A DNA stretch of 64,000 bases from Companilactobacillus zhongbaensis (GTDB lineage: Bacteria > Bacillota > Bacilli > Lactobacillales > Lactobacillaceae). Below the pieces are notes generated by a model. The model ran no database searches, had not been told where the DNA came from, and saw only the letters and a program-made list of their open reading frames with translations. Where the stretch lies: NCBI RefSeq assembly GCF_003946515.1, contig NZ_RHOM01000008.1, positions 57,551 to 121,550 of the forward strand, written 5' to 3'. The stretch's first letter is position 1. Each line of letters begins with the position of its first letter. This document shows positions 1-9,666 of this stretch, piece by piece. The position numbers and the translations under genes are program-made.

Positions 1-1269
1 GACTTGGCGAGTATTTTAGATCAAGCTTTTACTATCGCTCAGGAAGGTCGGAAAGGACCTGTCTTGGTGGACTTACCCAAAGACGTGATGTCACAAGTAT
101 TTGAAAGTGATTCGACAGCTGTCACGGAAAAGCCAGTTGCAAAGCGATTGTCGGCCGGACAGCAGCGCGATTTGAATACCATCATTACGAAATTATCTGA
201 GGCAAAAAGACCATTGTTGTTGCTAGGAGGCGGTGTTAGTGATGCTAACGCTGGCAAACTAGCAAGACAATTTGCCCAAAAATGGCGGTTGCCAACCGTC
301 ACAACGTTATTAGGATTAGGGATCATGCAGTCTCAAGACCCATTGTCACTAGGCATGGGTGGAATGCACGGATCATATGCAGCCAATATGGCGTTTCAAG
401 AATGTGATTTCTTGTTGAACGTTGGCTCACGTTTCGATGATCGCCTAGTACCTAACGCAAAGAAATTTGCTCCAAACGCTGAATTGGCGCACATTGATGT
501 CGATCCGGTCGAAATCGGTCGTATCGTTGTAACGCAGTATTCAGCCGTGGCTGATGCTAAAAAAGCACTACATTATTTGGATAAATTCGAACCGACTAAT
601 CAAGTTGAACCTAGCTGGTATGAACGGATCGAAAACAATCAAAAGTATCACCACTTTACTTATCAAAAATCAAAAACTCATCTGAAACCGCAAGAAGTCA
701 TTGAGGCAGTCGGGAAGGTAACTAAAGGACAAGCTTACGTTGTTACTGATGTTGGACAACACCAAATGTGGGCCGCTCAATTTTATCCTTTTCAATTCCC
801 ACGCCAGATAGTTACATCTGGAGGATTGGGAACGATGGGATTCGGATTGCCAGCCGCAATTGGTACTAAATATGCCCATCCGAAAAAAGATGTCGTCTTG
901 TTCGTTGGTGATGGAGGCTTGCAGATGACTAGTGAAGAACTAGAAGTCTTAGCCGCCGAAAAGCTCAACGTCAAGATCGTCTTATTAAACAACAAAACTT
1001 TAGGAATGGTTCGTCAATGGCAAGACGAGTTTTACGACCAACGTCGTGCACAAACCGTCTTTGACCATCAACCAAATTTTGGAAAATTGGCTAACGCGTA
1101 TGGAGTAAGCTACTACACACTCGATAAATCAGACGATTTAGAAGCTAAGCTAGCTCAGATTTTTGAAAAAGACGAACCAGCTTTAGTTCAGGTGGATATC
1201 CCTAGTTTTGAACAAGTTTATCCAATGGTTGCTCCCGGCAGTGCCAATGACGAAATGCTTGGAATTTAA
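1..1269 (+). CDS. ilvB: Acetolactate synthase large subunit, 3' part (5' end outside window)
   Basis: This is the last 422 residues of a thiamine-diphosphate acetolactate synthase catalytic subunit, which joins two pyruvates (or pyruvate and 2-oxobutyrate) in the first step of valine, leucine and isoleucine synthesis. The reading frame is open from base 1; the visible part begins at DLASILDQAF and continues with GPVLVDLPKDV, which is normally near the end of the first domain. The ThDP/Mg site is seen as GDGGLQMTSEELEVL followed by NNKTLGMVRQWQ. The TTG at base 4 is not a start. ilvC begins 46 bp downstream with no small regulatory subunit gene (ilvN/ilvH) between them, which is unusual for this operon. 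Confidence 0.95.
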   Translation, partial: DLASILDQAFTIAQEGRKGPVLVDLPKDVMSQVFESDSTAVTEKPVAKRLSAGQQRDLNTIITKLSEAKRPLLLLGGGVSDANAGKLARQFAQKWRLPTVTTLLGLGIMQSQDPLSLGMGGMHGSYAANMAFQECDFLLNVGSRFDDRLVPNAKKFAPNAELAHIDVDPVEIGRIVVTQYSAVADAKKALHYLDKFEPTNQVEPSWYERIENNQKYHHFTYQKSKTHLKPQEVIEAVGKVTKGQAYVVTDVGQHQMWAAQFYPFQFPRQIVTSGGLGTMGFGLPAAIGTKYAHPKKDVVLFVGDGGLQMTSEELEVLAAEKLNVKIVLLNNKTLGMVRQWQDEFYDQRRAQTVFDHQPNFGKLANAYGVSYYTLDKSDDLEAKLAQIFEKDEPALVQVDIPSFEQVYPMVAPGSANDEMLGI

Positions 1270-1288
1270 ACTAAATAAAATTTTTTAA

Positions 1289-2338
<1,050 letters not shown>

Positions 2339-2366
2339 TTTTTTAAAAAACATTCGTCAGCAAATG

Positions 2367-2403
2367 GACCTTACGCAAACTGTGTCTGCGTAGGTCTATT
2401 TCT
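2367..2403 (+). terminator. Intrinsic terminator after ilvC
   Basis: GACC-t-TACGCA pairs with TGCGTA-GGTC across a nine-base loop and is followed by a T-rich run (TATTTCTTTC). It separates ilvBC from the next gene group. Confidence 0.6.
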
Positions 2404-2421
2404 TTCATGGAGGGGATAGCG

Positions 2422-3216
2422 ATGTCGAAAATTTTAGAATTCAATAACGTTTCCGTCCAAAGAGGTAAACGGCAGATCCTAAACGAGATCACTTGGAAGG
2501 TTGAAACTGGTCAAAACTGGGCCATCTTAGGCTTGAACGGTGCCGGTAAAACGACGTTATTAAAAATGATCCACGGTGACCTGTGGCCTAGTGAAGGTAC
2601 GTTAGAAGTTTTAGGGGGCAAGTTTGGTGAGACCAACATCCCTGAATTACAGACGAAGATCGGTTGGGTCAGCAATGCCTTGCAAGATGACTTGCACCAA
2701 GCAGATGTAGTTGATGAGATCGTCTTGTCGGGTAAGTTTGCCAGCATCGGTATTTATCAAGACTACAGTTTTGAAGATATGGATGAAGCACAACAAACTT
2801 TGATCAACTTAGGTGGAGCCAAACTACTGTCGAAACCGTATGCCGTGTTATCGCAAGGTGAGCGTCAATTAATTTTGATTGCTCGAGCCTTAATGGCCAA
2901 TCCAAAATTGTTGATCCTCGATGAACCGTGCAATGGATTAGATCTCTTTGCTCGTGAGGAATTATTGTCAAAGATCAATAACATTGCCAAACAGCCTGAC
3001 AGTCCGGCACTTTTATTAGTGTCACATTATACCGAAGAGATCTTGCCGTTATTCAAACACGTTTTATTGTTGCGAAATGGTCAAGTAGTCGATCAAGGTC
3101 AGCGAGACCGGTTATTGTCGAAAAAAGTTTTGAGTGCTTTTTACCAAAAGCCAATTTCAATTCAGTCGATCGATCCAACCAGGATAGCCGTCTATCCGCA
3201 AGCAGTTTCTAAATAA
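2422..3216 (+). CDS. ABC transporter ATP-binding protein (YlmA-like, stand-alone)
   Basis: A 264-residue ABC ATPase with Walker A GLNGAGKT at residues 37-44, signature LSQGERQ, Walker B LLILDEP and a switch histidine in LLVSHYTEE. No membrane segment and no adjacent permease are visible. It most resembles the YlmA/ModF-like single-domain ATPases whose role is poorly known. An upstream in-frame ATG at 2407 would place the GGAGG ribosome site inside the coding region, so the ATG at 2422, 8 bp after GGAGG, is preferred. It lies between ilvC and ilvD and is 18 bp from ilvD, so it is probably co-transcribed with ilvD. Substrate is unknown. Confidence 0.85.
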   Translation: MSKILEFNNVSVQRGKRQILNEITWKVETGQNWAILGLNGAGKTTLLKMIHGDLWPSEGTLEVLGGKFGETNIPELQTKIGWVSNALQDDLHQADVVDEIVLSGKFASIGIYQDYSFEDMDEAQQTLINLGGAKLLSKPYAVLSQGERQLILIARALMANPKLLILDEPCNGLDLFAREELLSKINNIAKQPDSPALLLVSHYTEEILPLFKHVLLLRNGQVVDQGQRDRLLSKKVLSAFYQKPISIQSIDPTRIAVYPQAVSK

Positions 3217-3234
3217 GGGAAGAAGGAATAAAAA

Positions 3235-5007
3235 ATGAGCGATACGTTAAATTTCAGTGTCAGTGGAAAAGACATGCAAAAAAGAAGTGACGAAATCAAA
3301 GTCGGTGTTGACCGAGCACCAGGAAGAAGTTTGCTTTATGCCACAGGACAAGTTAAAGACCCTGATGACATGAAGAAACCTTTCATTGCAATTTGTAATT
3401 CTTACATCGAGATCGTACCTGGTCACGTGCACCTTCGTAAATTAGCCGAAGTAGCTAAAGAAGAAATTAGAAAAATGGGTGGTATTCCTTTCGAATTCAA
3501 TACCATTGGTGTTGATGATGGTATTGCCATGGGCCACATTGGGATGCGTTATTCATTACCTAGTCGCGAGATCATTGCTGATTCTGCTGAAACTGTCATT
3601 AATGCTCATTGGTTCGACGGTGTTTTGTACATGCCTAACTGTGACAAGATCACACCTGGTATGTTGATGGCATCAGTTCGGACAAATGTTCCTTGTGCCT
3701 TTGTTTCCGGTGGTCCGATGAAAGCTGGGGTCGATCCTAATGGTAAAGCCGCTACTTTATCAAGCGTTTTTGAAGCCGTTGGTGCTTTCAAAGATGGCAA
3801 GATGACGAAAGATGACTTCATGGAACTAGAAAGAAATGCCTGTCCTAGTTGTGGTTCTTGTTCGGGAATGTATACAGCCAACTCGATGAACTCCTTGATG
3901 GAAGCCTTCGGTGTAGCATTGCCATACAACGGAACTGCTTTAGCCGTATCCGATGAACGAAAAGATCTCGTTCGGGCTGCCGCTAGAAGAGTTATGGAAA
4001 ATGTTAAAAACAATTTGAAACCTCGTGATGTCATGACCAAAGAAGCCTTTGATGATGCTTTTGCCCTCGACATGGCCATGGGTGGTTCAACTAATACGGT
4101 TTTACACGGATTAGCTATCGCTCACGAAGCTGGCATCGACTACAGCGAAGAAGACATCAATGAGATCGCCAAAAAGACACCACATTTGGCAAAAATCGCT
4201 CCATCATCATCATGGACGATGCAAGATGTTCACGAAGCCGGTGGAATCCCTGCTTTGATGAATGAATTGATCGAAAAAGGCGTGCTCCATCCTGATCGTA
4301 TGACGGTCACAGGAAAGACTATCCGCGAAAATGTTGCGGGCAAAAAGACGCTCAATCCTGAAGTTATCAGACCATTGAACAATCCTTATTCTGAACAAGG
4401 TGGACTTTCCATCCTCTACGGTAATATCGCCAAAAAAGGTTCAGTTATCAAGGTTGCCGGTGTTGATCCAGACATTCATGAATTCACTGGTACCGCAGTT
4501 TGCTTTGATTCTCACGACGATGCCGTTGAAGGAATCGATAACGGAACTGTTAAAGCAGGGAATGTCGTCGTTATCAGATATGAAGGACCTAAAGGTGGAC
4601 CAGGGATGCCCGAAATGTTGAATCCAACTTCTGACATCATCGGACGTGGATTAGGTCGGACAGTTGCCTTGATCACCGACGGCAGATTTTCGGGTGCGAC
4701 CCACGGAATTTGTGTTGGTCACGTTTCACCAGAAGCCGCTTCCGGTGGGGAAATTGGCTTGATCCATGATGGCGACAAGATCACCATCGACCTGGTCAAT
4801 CGAACTTTGGACGTTGATTTGACAGAAGAAGAATTAGATGCCAGAAGAAGCGAACTTAAACCGTTCCAACCTAAGGTTAGATACGGTTACTTAGCTAGAT
4901 ATCAATATTTAGTAACATCAGCTAATACCGGTGGCATCATGCTAGGCGCCGATCAACTTTTTGGCAAAGTTGACCAAGAAGAAAAATCAGCCGCCAAAAG
5001 AAAGTAG
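3235..5007 (+). CDS. ilvD: Dihydroxy-acid dehydratase
   Basis: A 590-residue Fe-S dehydratase that converts dihydroxy-isovalerate and dihydroxy-methylvalerate to the 2-oxo acids, the third branched-chain step. Cluster cysteines are visible at C54 (AICNSY), C135 ([11 protein letters not shown]) and in [14 protein letters not shown] near residues 203-209. Mg-binding and catalytic segments include GRFSGATHG near the C-terminus. Length is full. The stop overlaps the GTG start of a SufT/MIP18-like protein by one base, a neat pairing because the enzyme needs an Fe-S cluster. Confidence 0.98.
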   Translation: MSDTLNFSVSGKDMQKRSDEIKVGVDRAPGRSLLYATGQVKDPDDMKKPFIAICNSYIEIVPGHVHLRKLAEVAKEEIRKMGGIPFEFNTIGVDDGIAMGHIGMRYSLPSREIIADSAETVINAHWFDGVLYMPNCDKITPGMLMASVRTNVPCAFVSGGPMKAGVDPNGKAATLSSVFEAVGAFKDGKMTKDDFMELERNACPSCGSCSGMYTANSMNSLMEAFGVALPYNGTALAVSDERKDLVRAAARRVMENVKNNLKPRDVMTKEAFDDAFALDMAMGGSTNTVLHGLAIAHEAGIDYSEEDINEIAKKTPHLAKIAPSSSWTMQDVHEAGGIPALMNELIEKGVLHPDRMTVTGKTIRENVAGKKTLNPEVIRPLNNPYSEQGGLSILYGNIAKKGSVIKVAGVDPDIHEFTGTAVCFDSHDDAVEGIDNGTVKAGNVVVIRYEGPKGGPGMPEMLNPTSDIIGRGLGRTVALITDGRFSGATHGICVGHVSPEAASGGEIGLIHDGDKITIDLVNRTLDVDLTEEELDARRSELKPFQPKVRYGYLARYQYLVTSANTGGIMLGADQLFGKVDQEEKSAAKRK

Positions 5008-5360
5008 TGAACAAAATGGTAGATGAAATGAATAAAACTACTCAACAAGAAAAAATGGCCGACTTGCAAGACCGCATGTTGTCGCAATTATCAAAAGTAA
5101 TCGACCCAGAACTGAGGATCGACTTGGTCAATTTAGGATTGATCTACGGTATTAGTCTGGAAGATAAAATTTGTACAGTCAAAATGACCTTAACAACCAT
5201 GGGATGTCCAATTTCTGCCGTGTTGGAGCAGATGATCCAATCAGCTTTGGAACAATTGCCAGAAATTGACGAAGTGAAGATCAATCTCGTCTGGTATCCT
5301 GCTTGGACACCGGACAAAATGAGTCGAACGGCAAAAATGGCGCTCGGTTATTATCGATAG
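5007..5360 (+). CDS. MIP18/SufT-like Fe-S assembly factor (DUF59)
   Basis: A 117-residue protein of the MIP18/PaaD/SufT family, which helps deliver or mature iron-sulfur clusters. Family landmarks are VIDPELRIDLVNLGLIY near residues 35-51 and the conserved cysteine in TTMGCPISAVLEQM, followed by LVWYPAWTPDKMS. The GTG at 5007 overlaps the ilvD stop; an ATG at 5016 is an alternative start. Translational coupling to ilvD suggests that it serves the dehydratase cluster; that is inference. No other suf gene is in the window. Confidence 0.85.
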   Translation: MNKMVDEMNKTTQQEKMADLQDRMLSQLSKVIDPELRIDLVNLGLIYGISLEDKICTVKMTLTTMGCPISAVLEQMIQSALEQLPEIDEVKINLVWYPAWTPDKMSRTAKMALGYYR

Positions 5361-5373
5361 GGGATGAATTAAA

Positions 5374-6348
5374 TTGGAAAAAGTAGAATCACTCGGAAAA
5401 TGGGTTGGACGATGGTTCACGTTGTTAGTAGTACTCTGGGCAGTTTTTAACTACGCACTTCCACAAACAAGTCAGTGGGTCATCCCCAACACCTCGTATT
5501 TATTAGGAATTATTTTATTCGGCATGGGGCTAACCCTTCGAGGCGAAGACTTCGCTCGGATCGTTAAGCGACCTTTGCCAGTTATCTTAGGCACAATTGC
5601 CCACTACGTCATCATGCCAACCATCGCCTGGTTACTTTGTCAGATCTTTGGCTTGACTGGAGCCACCGCGGTTGGTGTTATCTTAGTAGGATCATGTCCT
5701 AGTGGAACATCATCCAGTGTTATGGCTTACTTAGCGGGTGGAGATGTAGCCTTAGATGTTTCGATTGAAACCTTGTCGACGTTATTAGCACCACTGGCCT
5801 TACCAGGATTACTGCTTTTTTACGCCGGACAATACGTTACGATCCCAACGACCTCGCTGTTTTTGAGCACCATCAGGATCGTCTTGATCCCCATCATCTT
5901 AGGTGTCGTAGTCCACACAATTTTTAAAAAGCACATCGACTACATCACCAGAGCGTTACCACTAGTCTCACAAACAGCTATCCTCTTGATCATCGGTGCC
6001 GTAATCAGCGCCAATCACGCTGAACTATTCACAGCAACAACTGCATTAGTTATCCCTGTCGTAGTTCTCCACAACTTATCAGGATACGGCTTAGGATTTT
6101 TGTTCTCGAAATTGATCAGATTAAAAGATCCCCAAAGAAAAGCCATCACCTTCGAAGTCGGCATGCAAGACTCAAGCTTAGGGGCAACGTTGGCGATGAT
6201 GTACTTCTCACCAGCAGCCGCCATACCTTCGACCATCTTTAGCGTCTGGCACAACATTTCTGGCTCAGTCTTATCTTCATATTGGAGAGGATTTACAGAG
6301 AAAAAAGCTAGATTAGCTAACATGTCTGTTGGCGCTTCTAAGGCATAA
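5374..6348 (+). CDS. BASS-family transporter (bile acid:Na+ symporter / PanS-like)
   Basis: A 324-residue integral membrane protein with about ten hydrophobic segments. The BASS-family marks are GMGLTLRGEDF after the second helix, the crossover motif GSCPSGTSSSVMAYLAGGDVALDVS, and EVGMQDSSLGATLA near residue 270. Members carry bile acids, ketopantoate or 2-oxo acids with sodium; location behind ilvD makes a 2-oxo acid or pantothenate precursor attractive, but this is inference. The start is TTG at 5374, 13 bp after the preceding stop, with GGGGAT upstream. It ends the ilv-linked operon. Confidence 0.85.
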   Translation: MEKVESLGKWVGRWFTLLVVLWAVFNYALPQTSQWVIPNTSYLLGIILFGMGLTLRGEDFARIVKRPLPVILGTIAHYVIMPTIAWLLCQIFGLTGATAVGVILVGSCPSGTSSSVMAYLAGGDVALDVSIETLSTLLAPLALPGLLLFYAGQYVTIPTTSLFLSTIRIVLIPIILGVVVHTIFKKHIDYITRALPLVSQTAILLIIGAVISANHAELFTATTALVIPVVVLHNLSGYGLGFLFSKLIRLKDPQRKAITFEVGMQDSSLGATLAMMYFSPAAAIPSTIFSVWHNISGSVLSSYWRGFTEKKARLANMSVGASKA

Positions 6349-6353
6349 AAAAA

Positions 6354-6397
6354 GAGATAGAATTCTGTATCAAAACAGAAAATTCTATCTCTTTTTT
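6354..6397. terminator. Bidirectional terminator between convergent genes
   Basis: GAGATAGAATTCTGT pairs with ACAGaaAATTCTATCTC. The hairpin has A-tract on the left and T-tract on the right, so it can stop transcription from the BASS gene and from the opposing metal ATPase. Confidence 0.85.
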
Positions 6398-6438
6398 GCG
6401 TAATTAATTATTGAAGGTGTGACGATTACGATTTTTAA

Positions 6439-8307
6439 CTAGCCTCGCAACAAGCGTAATCCATTTAAAATAACTAACAAGGTACTACCTTCATGAGCAA
6501 CTACACCGATACCGATATCAGTGAGTCCAAAGAAGTTTAGGACGACTAGTAAACTGACAACTAACATGGAAAAGGCGATATTTTGCCAAACGATTTTGTT
6601 CAACCGTTTAGAAACGCGGTGGGAAGTGACGAATTTGTTCAAGTCGTTTTTCATCAAGACCACGTCGGCAACATCGATGGCCACGTCAGTCCCGTCACCC
6701 ATGGCAACACCGATGTCAGCGTTGACTAGAGCAGGGGCATCGTTGACACCATCGCCGACCATACCGGTCATTAGTGACTTGGATTTTAATTCATTGACGA
6801 CTTGGACTTTATCTTCAGGTAAAACTTCTGTGATAACTTTTTTAATGCCTAAGTTATGACCGATAGCCTCACCGGTTTGTTTTGAATCACCGGTGATCAT
6901 GACTGTTTCGATACCTTCATGATTTAAGTAGTTAATAGCATTTTGCGCTGCTGAATTAGGTGTATCCATTAAGGCTAATAAAGCAACCACTTCATCATTT
7001 TTGGCAACGAAGACGACCGTTTTTCCTTCGGATGCTAATCTAATTTGTGCCTCAGAGAGTTCTTGGTCGACATTGTTGAAGGCCTTTGGTTTGGCAATCA
7101 AGTATTCATCGGAGCCAACTTCACCAAAGACACCAGTTCCGATTTTAGTTTCGACTTCCAAATCGAACGGCTTGGCTTCTGGAAAATGGTTCACGATTGC
7201 TGAAGCAAGAGGATGATTAGTCTGTCTTTCGATACTAGTAATGATGTTGATCAGTTCGTTTTTATCAACGTCATTAGTGAGGATAAAGTCAGTAACCTCA
7301 GGTTTTCCTTTGGTCAAAGTACCAGTTTTGTCAAAAGCCACAGCTCGAAGGTCAGCCAAGTTTGATAAGTAAGAACCACCCTTGAACAAGACACCGTTTT
7401 TAGCCAAGTTTGAAATGGCTGAAAGTGTTGCCGGTACGGCACTAGCAGCTAAAGCACAAGGTGAAGCCGAAATCAAAAAGACGATCCCACGATAAAGACT
7501 AGTTGAGAAGCTCCAACCAAAAGCTGCCGCACCACTCAACATGACTAGTGGGAATAAGATCAGCACGCTAGTAACATAAATTGGTTCGATCTTCTTGATC
7601 TTTGTCGCAGTCTTACTCAAGTTGTTTTGTGATTGGTCCACCAAACTCAAGATCTTTGAAAAAACCGTTTGATCACTAGTTTTAGTAGCGGTCATGGTAA
7701 AAGCATCATTACCGTTGATTGTACCAGCAAAAACATTGTCCCCAGTAGTTTTTTCGCGAGGAATACTTTCACCGTTGATGGCTGATTCATCGATCGAAGC
7801 AATACCCGATAGGATAGTTCCATCGATGGGGATTTGGGCACCATTTTGAACTTGCAAAGTGTCACCGACTTGGACAGTATCAACGGAAACTTCCTCGATC
7901 GATCCGTCAGAACGAACGATCCGAGCATTGTCAGGATTCATCTCCAACAACTTAGTTATCTCACGCTTACTTTTTCCTTCAGCGTATTCTTCCAAGAAAT
8001 GTGCACCAGCAAAAATCAAGATCAACAATGCCGCTTCGGAGAATTTCCCAATCAAAATAGCACCAACTGCTGCTAAAGACATTAACAAGTGGATATTAGG
8101 AGAAAACTTCTTCCGGGCCTTAGTATCGGACACCGTGTTGACGAAGCCCTCATACATGACGTGATAACCAGATAAAAGTGTTGCCAGTAAGTATAAGACC
8201 TTTATAAATATTGGTAGGTCAGCCCCTAATAAGAACAAACTCAAGCCAACTAAGAAAAGAAAGAGTCCTAAAAAATAAGATTTGGTATTGATATTTTTAA
8301 TATTCAT
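6439..8307 (-). CDS. P1B-4-type heavy-metal exporting ATPase
   Basis: A 622-residue P-type ATPase. Phosphorylation motif DKTGTLTKG is at about residue 326, the dephosphorylation loop is INGES near 178, and the hinge is MVGDGVNDAPAL. The transmembrane metal site reads SPC at 282-284 rather than CPC, and the last helices carry HEGST. SPC with HEGG(S/T) defines the P1B-4 group (Fe2+, Co2+, Zn2+, Cd2+ efflux, like PfeT/FrvA/ZosA). No N-terminal CxxC metal-binding domain is present. The ATG at 8307 follows GGAGG; the in-frame TTG at 8322 would include that site. It is divergent from an ArsR regulator, which likely controls it. Confidence 0.93.
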   Translation of the reverse strand: MNIKNINTKSYFLGLFLFLVGLSLFLLGADLPIFIKVLYLLATLLSGYHVMYEGFVNTVSDTKARKKFSPNIHLLMSLAAVGAILIGKFSEAALLILIFAGAHFLEEYAEGKSKREITKLLEMNPDNARIVRSDGSIEEVSVDTVQVGDTLQVQNGAQIPIDGTILSGIASIDESAINGESIPREKTTGDNVFAGTINGNDAFTMTATKTSDQTVFSKILSLVDQSQNNLSKTATKIKKIEPIYVTSVLILFPLVMLSGAAAFGWSFSTSLYRGIVFLISASPCALAASAVPATLSAISNLAKNGVLFKGGSYLSNLADLRAVAFDKTGTLTKGKPEVTDFILTNDVDKNELINIITSIERQTNHPLASAIVNHFPEAKPFDLEVETKIGTGVFGEVGSDEYLIAKPKAFNNVDQELSEAQIRLASEGKTVVFVAKNDEVVALLALMDTPNSAAQNAINYLNHEGIETVMITGDSKQTGEAIGHNLGIKKVITEVLPEDKVQVVNELKSKSLMTGMVGDGVNDAPALVNADIGVAMGDGTDVAIDVADVVLMKNDLNKFVTSHRVSKRLNKIVWQNIAFSMLVVSLLVVLNFFGLTDIGIGVVAHEGSTLLVILNGLRLLRG

Positions 8308-8321
8308 CGCATCCGCCTCCA

Positions 8322-8347
8322 AACATATGCATGTCTGTTCATATGTT
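8322..8347. promoter_or_regulatory. Candidate ArsR/SmtB operator
   Basis: AACATATG and CATATGTT form a perfect inverted repeat with ten bases between, directly upstream of the metal ATPase start. Overlapping copies of TGTTCATATGTTCA resemble the TGAACA-type half-sites of SmtB/CzrA regulators. It probably lies in the ATPase promoter. Confidence 0.65.
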
Positions 8348-8452
8348 CATACTAGCATGTAAGTGATTACGTTACAATCCTTTTTAAAAAATTATCAATT
8401 TATCTTAATTTAAGGTATCGTATAAGTAACAGTAAGTAGGAGTGGACGCACT

Positions 8453-8788
8453 TTGGACAAACAAATACACAATCGCAAATTAGAACAGTTGATCACCAAC
8501 GGAGTCCCCGAAGATGATCACGCCAAGAAAATATCCGATTTTTTTAAAGCAACCGGAGAACCAACCAGAGTAAAGATCATTTTAGCGCTATCGCAGACGT
8601 CACTAAGCGTGAATGAAATAGCGGAGATTTTAAATATGAGTCAGTCGGGCATTTCGCATCAGTTGAAGACTTTGAGGGATGCCAGGATTGTGGTCGGTGA
8701 AAGGCTTGGGAAAGAGGTTCATTATAGGCTGATTGACAATCATATAGTAAATATTTTTGAACAAGTTATTAAACATGCTGATGAGTAG
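8453..8788 (+). CDS. ArsR/SmtB-family metal-sensing repressor
   Basis: A 111-residue winged-helix repressor. The recognition helix region reads SVNEIAEILNMSQSGISHQLKTLRD (shown here only as a landmark for residues 60-85 in shortened form: NEIAEIL, SQSGISHQL). The C-terminal helix has D-x-H, then eleven residues later H and three later E, matching the alpha-5 zinc/cobalt site of SmtB (D, H, H, E). The TTG start at 8453 follows AGGAG. It is divergent from the P1B-4 ATPase, with a palindromic operator between, so it should derepress that exporter when metal binds. The metal is not fixed by sequence alone. Confidence 0.88.
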   Translation: MDKQIHNRKLEQLITNGVPEDDHAKKISDFFKATGEPTRVKIILALSQTSLSVNEIAEILNMSQSGISHQLKTLRDARIVVGERLGKEVHYRLIDNHIVNIFEQVIKHADE

Positions 8789-8798
8789 ATTTTTGTAG

Positions 8799-8825
8799 CA
8801 CTAGATATTTTTCTAGTGTTTTTTT
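8799..8825 (+). terminator. Terminator of the ArsR gene
   Basis: CACTAG-ATATTTTT-CTAGTG followed by seven T. A family A element starts just downstream. Confidence 0.85.
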
Positions 8826-8844
8826 GTTGTTAATTTTTGTTGAG

Positions 8845-9105
8845 GTAGTAGGTTGGTGTGCGGTTCACTGCCGGTTCTGTGGAGGGTTCCGGGAATTGCG
8901 CCGTGGAACGCTGCGGACCCACTTTGAGCTATCCAAGGGAAACCGCTTTGGACATCTCAAAGCTGGGTCTTTTCGTAAGCACGGCCCATGCCGTGCAAAC
9001 GAAAATTTCGCGGCTGACGGCGAATTCCCTCCACCCTCCACAGAACCTAGGGGATAACAAACTTCTTCTTTTTGGTGGGGGTACGGTACTTAGCTTTATA
9101 GAGGT
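8845..9105 (+). repeat. Family A structured element, copy 1
   Basis: The outer stem GGTTCTGTGGAGGGT (8873-8887) pairs perfectly with 9033-9047. A second stem GGGAATT-g-CGCCGT (8891-8904) pairs with ACGGCGAATTCCC (9017-9029). Two inner arms follow: CTTTGAG..TCCAA with TTGGA..CTCAAAG, and TTTTCGT..GCACGGC with GCCGTGC..ACGAAAA. The conserved lead-in is GGTTCACTGCC and the tail is TACGGTACTTAG. It lies about 50 bp after the ArsR gene terminator, in the same orientation as that gene. Confidence 0.85.
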
Positions 9106-9384
9106 ATGTTGTTTTGGTTAGAAATTTGGTGTCTATGCTTTTCCGGTCTTACGATTTTGGTTGTGGGATTTATCTATTTAATTTATTTTGCGGAAATCAT
9201 CGGATATAAATAAATCCGTTTCATTCATAGGTTTTGGGTATTTTGTTCTTGAACTTGTTCTTGCTTTTGCTTTTGAACTTACCAGCAAGGTTCGCCATTG
9301 AGATAGACAAGTGAGGAATAGGGAGAACCGGAAGTGCCGACTTGATCTATCTAGAGTGGAGAAGATCCAAACCAAATGATAGTT
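9106..9384. other. Intergenic stretch between two inverted family A copies
   Basis: No gene is supported. The first half is T/G-rich on the plus strand, in keeping with the flank of copy 1. No convincing promoter or hairpin was found. Confidence 0.5.
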
Positions 9385-9590
9385 GCGACTCTGTCTAGAC
9401 GGAGGGGGCCGGGGATACAGCCCTCAGCCGCCAGATTCTTGTTAGCGATTTATCGCTTACAAGAAGGCTCGTATTGGAGATGTCCGGGCGAACTTCCCGG
9501 ATAGCTTCAATCGATGCCGGCAGCGTTCCAGCGGCTGTATCCCCGGCCCCCGGAGTCGGCAGTGAACCACCACACCAAACTACAACCTCT
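9385..9590 (-). repeat. Family A structured element, copy 2 (GC-rich subtype)
   Basis: A 19 bp perfect terminal stem: GGGGGCCGGGGATACAGCC at 9404-9422 pairs with 9533-9551. The inner arm TTCTTGTTAGCGAT..ATCGCTTACAAGAA is seen at about 9437-9465. CGGCAGTGAACC, the reverse of the lead-in GGTTCACTGCCG, is at 9556-9568. It follows the terminator of the SteT-like permease on the minus strand. Confidence 0.85.
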
Positions 9591-9622
9591 ATCCAGCCAA
9601 CTATCAAAAACCAGCAAAAAAA

Positions 9623-9649
9623 AAGAACACCCGACTAAGGTGTTCTTTA
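9623..9649. terminator. Terminator after the SteT-like permease
   Basis: AAAGAACACC-CGACTAA-GGTGTTCTTT, with A-tract on the left; it acts on minus-strand transcription into the T-run of that strand. Confidence 0.85.
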
Positions 9650-9666
9650 TAAAGCAAATATAAAAC

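Noticed and set aside
3606..4079. 157-codon ORF antisense to ilvD
   Set aside because: Shadow of a strongly supported gene; no start signals.
8845..9590. CRISPR array or prophage attachment site
   Set aside because: There are only two unlike, inverted structured copies with no regular spacers, and no integrase nearby.
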